6,054 nucleotides of DNA from Candidatus Methanogaster sp. UBA203 (GTDB taxonomy: Archaea; Halobacteriota; Methanosarcinia; Methanosarcinales; Methanogasteraceae): positions 1 to 6,054 of the forward strand of contig DASC01000099.1 of the NCBI GenBank assembly GCA_002503595.1, given 5' to 3'. A program made the position numbers and the translations under genes. Positions 5,401-6,054 of the stretch are shown one piece after another (positions within the stretch are counted from its first letter, which is position 1; each line of letters starts with the position of its first letter). The notes below the pieces were generated by a model that was not told the origin of the DNA, ran no database searches, and was given only the letters and a program-made list of their open reading frames with translations.

Positions 5401-6054
5401 GCGCAGATTGCATCTCATGCGTTCATAGATAACCTTGAGCCGATCAGATATGATCGCGTTGGATTGGCAACATATAGTTATTCGAGCGCGAACGAGACCG
5501 CAACGCAGGAGAGTTACGTGTGTCAGGGGAACCAGTGGGAGGGCTACTTCACGGTCAATTCTTATGCGATCCATTATTTCAACCTATCATGGGCCGATAC
5601 GTCCGACCTTGATCTATACCTGTACGATGGAATAACCCTTCTTGACTCATCAAATACATCAAATCCGGAGATGGTAAGTGCTGCACTATCACCCGGTACA
5701 AATTACCGGATCGTGGTCAATGGAACAAACGTTGTAGGAAACGATACACAATTTGCGATCAATGTCTACAGCACAATCGAAACCGTAAATTCAGGAACAA
5801 CCACGGTCCCGCTCACCTCGACTACGGTGGATATACCCCCTGTAGATTTGAACAAGACCTTCCTGATTGTGAAAAGCAGCGACGATCTTGCCATGGACTC
5901 GAGTGCATACGCTTTCACGATCAGAGGTCATTTTATTGATAACGATACAATAGAGTTCACAAGAGAGTCCAGTTCAGGCGAAGGCGAGGTATCTTATTTT
6001 GTTATACAGGCAGACAATATAGAGGTTCAGAGTGGGACCACGGAATTCGAAAAA
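2479..6054 (+). CDS. Large secreted multidomain surface protein with Ig-like and vWA domains (3' end outside window)
   Basis: The frame is open for 1192 codons to the window edge. The ATG at 2479 is the only one after an in-frame TGA (2464-2466). It opens a signal peptide (residues 1-22: MNRGK, then a hydrophobic stretch ending VSA, cleavage before Asp23). Order of parts: four Ig-like/invasin-like beta-domains (about 23-113, with Cys66 and Cys92 possibly bonded; 115-233; 235-340; 340-445); a linker strand; a vWA domain (about 503-850); a second copy of its insert plus a partial vWA (about 860-1000); a PPC-like sandwich (about 1012-1098); and a module starting near 1103 that seems to repeat every 80 residues. 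Many N-X-S/T sequons suggest N-glycosylation. The vWA domain should bind a divalent metal and a protein partner, which fits adhesion or cell-surface assembly; the partner is unknown. No membrane or surface anchor is seen, but it may lie in the missing C-terminus. Confidence 0.9.
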   Translation, partial: MNRGKIGIILCIVLLSIQIVSADVLNLAASTNETFADNRTIQITANLTNTTGYPINNTRVNFTADCGILSAGYNYTNASGIAVVNISSWDLCTANITAEAGAANATVNVTFVMGPISRIILSANSSGTVDTTHLVTATVYDKTRDEFVNNESRWRVMPNVPLNFTIAPPSGNQWNSPTTYNNASITPSISTTNGSGYTTATARIDKRAGTNYIDVNVTNEDGEEVIEYLMIVGLAGEATTLAVTASPENVSANGIDLSHITGKVTDEFGNPLLSTGAIRFNITGSTPIIKPLDSVGEATISIGPSKFTGNVAVNGTYINVTGDYTNLTDLVTVRFCAEEPVGVVVRADATKISTSNIPGVNTSAITATVIDKWGHTIPGRTVNFSLTGPGTLSSPTETTDSHGQVTITLQSDTAGDSTVAAKVLNDSGYEIGGSIVIRIVDKPFISVITTIEPDPIEAGGIINVTTSVSGQGNITGTLLAAHVMLTLDRSGSMDPDYYAGTPMDVVLVTDVSGSMDPDYYNAFWGYESSVEKGFTLYEYQTSGSVSADAWWTDYFVLNESVNDLKIVVSNGSLKLQLISPGGIVYGYNGGGNNSPLYMWSDNMDSSYPSYWDTPFHEWVWHKPYSDPDSWNYSYSADTDFPEQGNWTVRVHNLTTSPASFSISSYIEKLSAAKIASRNFNENMVSNDRIGLVSFGGVNATTAERISISALTPNIDSIDAAINGMYASGGTPTGDAINDAKDQLVSQQRSGARPYIILLSDGMPTVGSGWVGGVYYSDSVEYALAQADVAKNTVINGHHIRIYTIGIGVDVDTDFMKAAASSQSDYYYAANTSQLKGVYYSIAQQISDFDITTRQYGVQGFTPYDYDVHGTVNVTFTDTFIINETINDFKVEIDNPNLNFTITSPSNTTYPDPAKGGYVNRTGYYETDSSNYIWLTPLSEYPLTDADTVEQGTWNITITGSGEFNITTYIDKKSAAQIASHAFIDNLEPIRYDRVGLATYSYSSANETATQESYVCQGNQWEGYFTVNSYAIHYFNLSWADTSDLDLYLYDGITLLDSSNTSNPEMVSAALSPGTNYRIVVNGTNVVGNDTQFAINVYSTIETVNSGTTTVPLTSTTVDIPPVDLNKTFLIVKSSDDLAMDSSAYAFTIRGHFIDNDTIEFTRESSSGEGEVSYFVIQADNIEVQSGTTEFEK
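3940..4038 (+). repeat. Tandem duplication of the MIDAS metal-site loop
   Basis: DRSGSMDPDYY (residues 488-498) and DVSGSMDPDYY (510-520) lie 22 residues (66 bases) apart, each after a hydrophobic strand (HVMLTL, DVVLVT). The DNA of the shared part (agcatggatcc.gattactac) is 20/21 identical, so the duplication is recent or kept alike. The second copy continues into the insert and the rest of the vWA fold and is probably the working site; the first has no room for its own domain. Confidence 0.8.
3985..5028 (+). other. vWA domain with complete MIDAS, split by a beta-sandwich insert
   Basis: Strand 1 is MDVVLVTD ending at Asp510, with DVSGS supplying Asp510, Ser512 and Ser514. A ~145-residue beta-rich, aromatic-rich insert (about 521-665) intervenes. 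The fold then resumes with helix 1 (KLSAAKIASRNFNENM, 668-683), strand 2 (RIGLVSF, 688-694), GGTPTGDAI with metal-ligand Thr730, PYIILLSDG with Asp760, and the strand IRIYTIGIG (799-807). All five expected MIDAS ligands are present, so metal binding is likely. A domain placed between the first strand and first helix puts extra surface next to the metal site. Confidence 0.8.
4138..4560 (+). repeat. Internal protein repeat, copy A (insert plus vWA helix 1/strand 2)
   Basis: Residues 554-694 share an ordered set of motifs with copy B: FVLNESVNDLK (A) with FIINETINDFK (B); PEQGNWTV with VEQGTWNI; YIEKLSAAKIAS with YIDKKSAAQIAS; DRIGLVSF with DRVGLATY. Offsets of 303-324 residues differ because copy A has longer loops, including a Tyr/Trp/Pro-rich stretch around 595-634. 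Confidence 0.8.
5101..5475 (+). repeat. Internal protein repeat, copy B (vWA fragment lacking MIDAS)
   Basis: Residues 875-999 match copy A motif by motif, but no DxSGS sequence precedes them; the sequence before (YGVQGFTPYDYDVHG) has no metal motif. After strand 2 (DRVGLATYSYS) the vWA fold is not continued; a PPC-like domain follows instead. It looks like a duplicated half vWA domain that cannot bind metal in the usual way, unless the remaining part resumes beyond the window. Confidence 0.7.
5512..5772 (+). other. PPC-like beta-sandwich domain
   Basis: Residues 1012-1098 show the typical pattern of bacterial/archaeal pre-peptidase C-terminal domains: a Trp-containing strand, TSDLDLYLYDG, a short LLDSSN turn, ALSPGTNYRIVVNG, and a closing strand TQFAINVYS. 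Such domains are found on secreted proteins, often as spacers or binding modules. The call rests on motif resemblance only. Confidence 0.6.
5785..6054 (+). repeat. Start of an apparent ~80-residue repeated module
   Basis: VNSGTTT at residue 1103 and VQSGTTE at residue 1183 lie exactly 80 residues apart. Between them come DIPPVDLNKTFLIVKSS, then a strand-rich stretch with IEFTRESSSGEGEVSYFVIQ. The form (SGTT, then 'VDLxKTF', then charged strands, then 'VQSGTT' again) is like tandem beta-modules of large surface fibres. Only one full unit fits in the window, so repetition is inferred from the recurring start motif. Confidence 0.5.

Noticed and set aside
5287..5635. Overlapping frames on both strands near 5287-5635
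   Set aside because: They are shadows of the surface-protein frame, which continues without a stop and contains recognisable motifs there.

Overview
The window looks archaeal, probably from a methanogen-like or anaerobic methane/alkane-oxidising euryarchaeon. Three things point there: TATA/BRE-type promoters, an archaeal-style orotidine-phosphate decarboxylase, and a very large secreted surface protein rich in N-X-S/T glycosylation sequons. The genus cannot be fixed from the sequence alone.

Layout. Positions 1-971 hold no convincing protein gene. The first ~370 bases carry GC-rich inverted repeats built on a 'CTCTGCG...CCGCG' theme: one clear 85-bp imperfect hairpin and a decayed second copy. 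An AT-rich stretch follows. At 600-760 a GC-richer island is packed with inverted repeats, with a TATA-like box about 25 bases before it and a T-run after it; this is a candidate structured RNA. Positions 760-950 are extremely AT-rich and probably hold the promoter of the pyrimidine genes.

Positions 972-2399 encode the last two steps of UMP synthesis. pyrF (OMP decarboxylase) and pyrE (orotate phosphoribosyltransferase) are separated by one base and must be co-transcribed. A 16-codon reading frame just before pyrF reads like the missing N-terminus of PyrF in another frame, so a one-base frameshift (real or from sequencing) is suspected. PyrE is of the long bacterial/eukaryotic type and has an altered catalytic loop.

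After a 79-base gap with a strong TATA box and a dyad over the expected transcription start, a single reading frame begins at 2479 and is still open at the window end (1192 codons seen). It encodes a secreted protein with a signal peptide, about four Ig-like domains, a von Willebrand A (vWA) domain with complete MIDAS metal ligands but split by a beta-sandwich insert, a second copy of that insert with only part of a vWA domain, a PPC-like beta-sandwich, and the start of what looks like an ~80-residue repeat. A role in adhesion or cell-surface interaction is likely. The pyr pair and the surface protein show no functional link; they appear to be separate transcription units.
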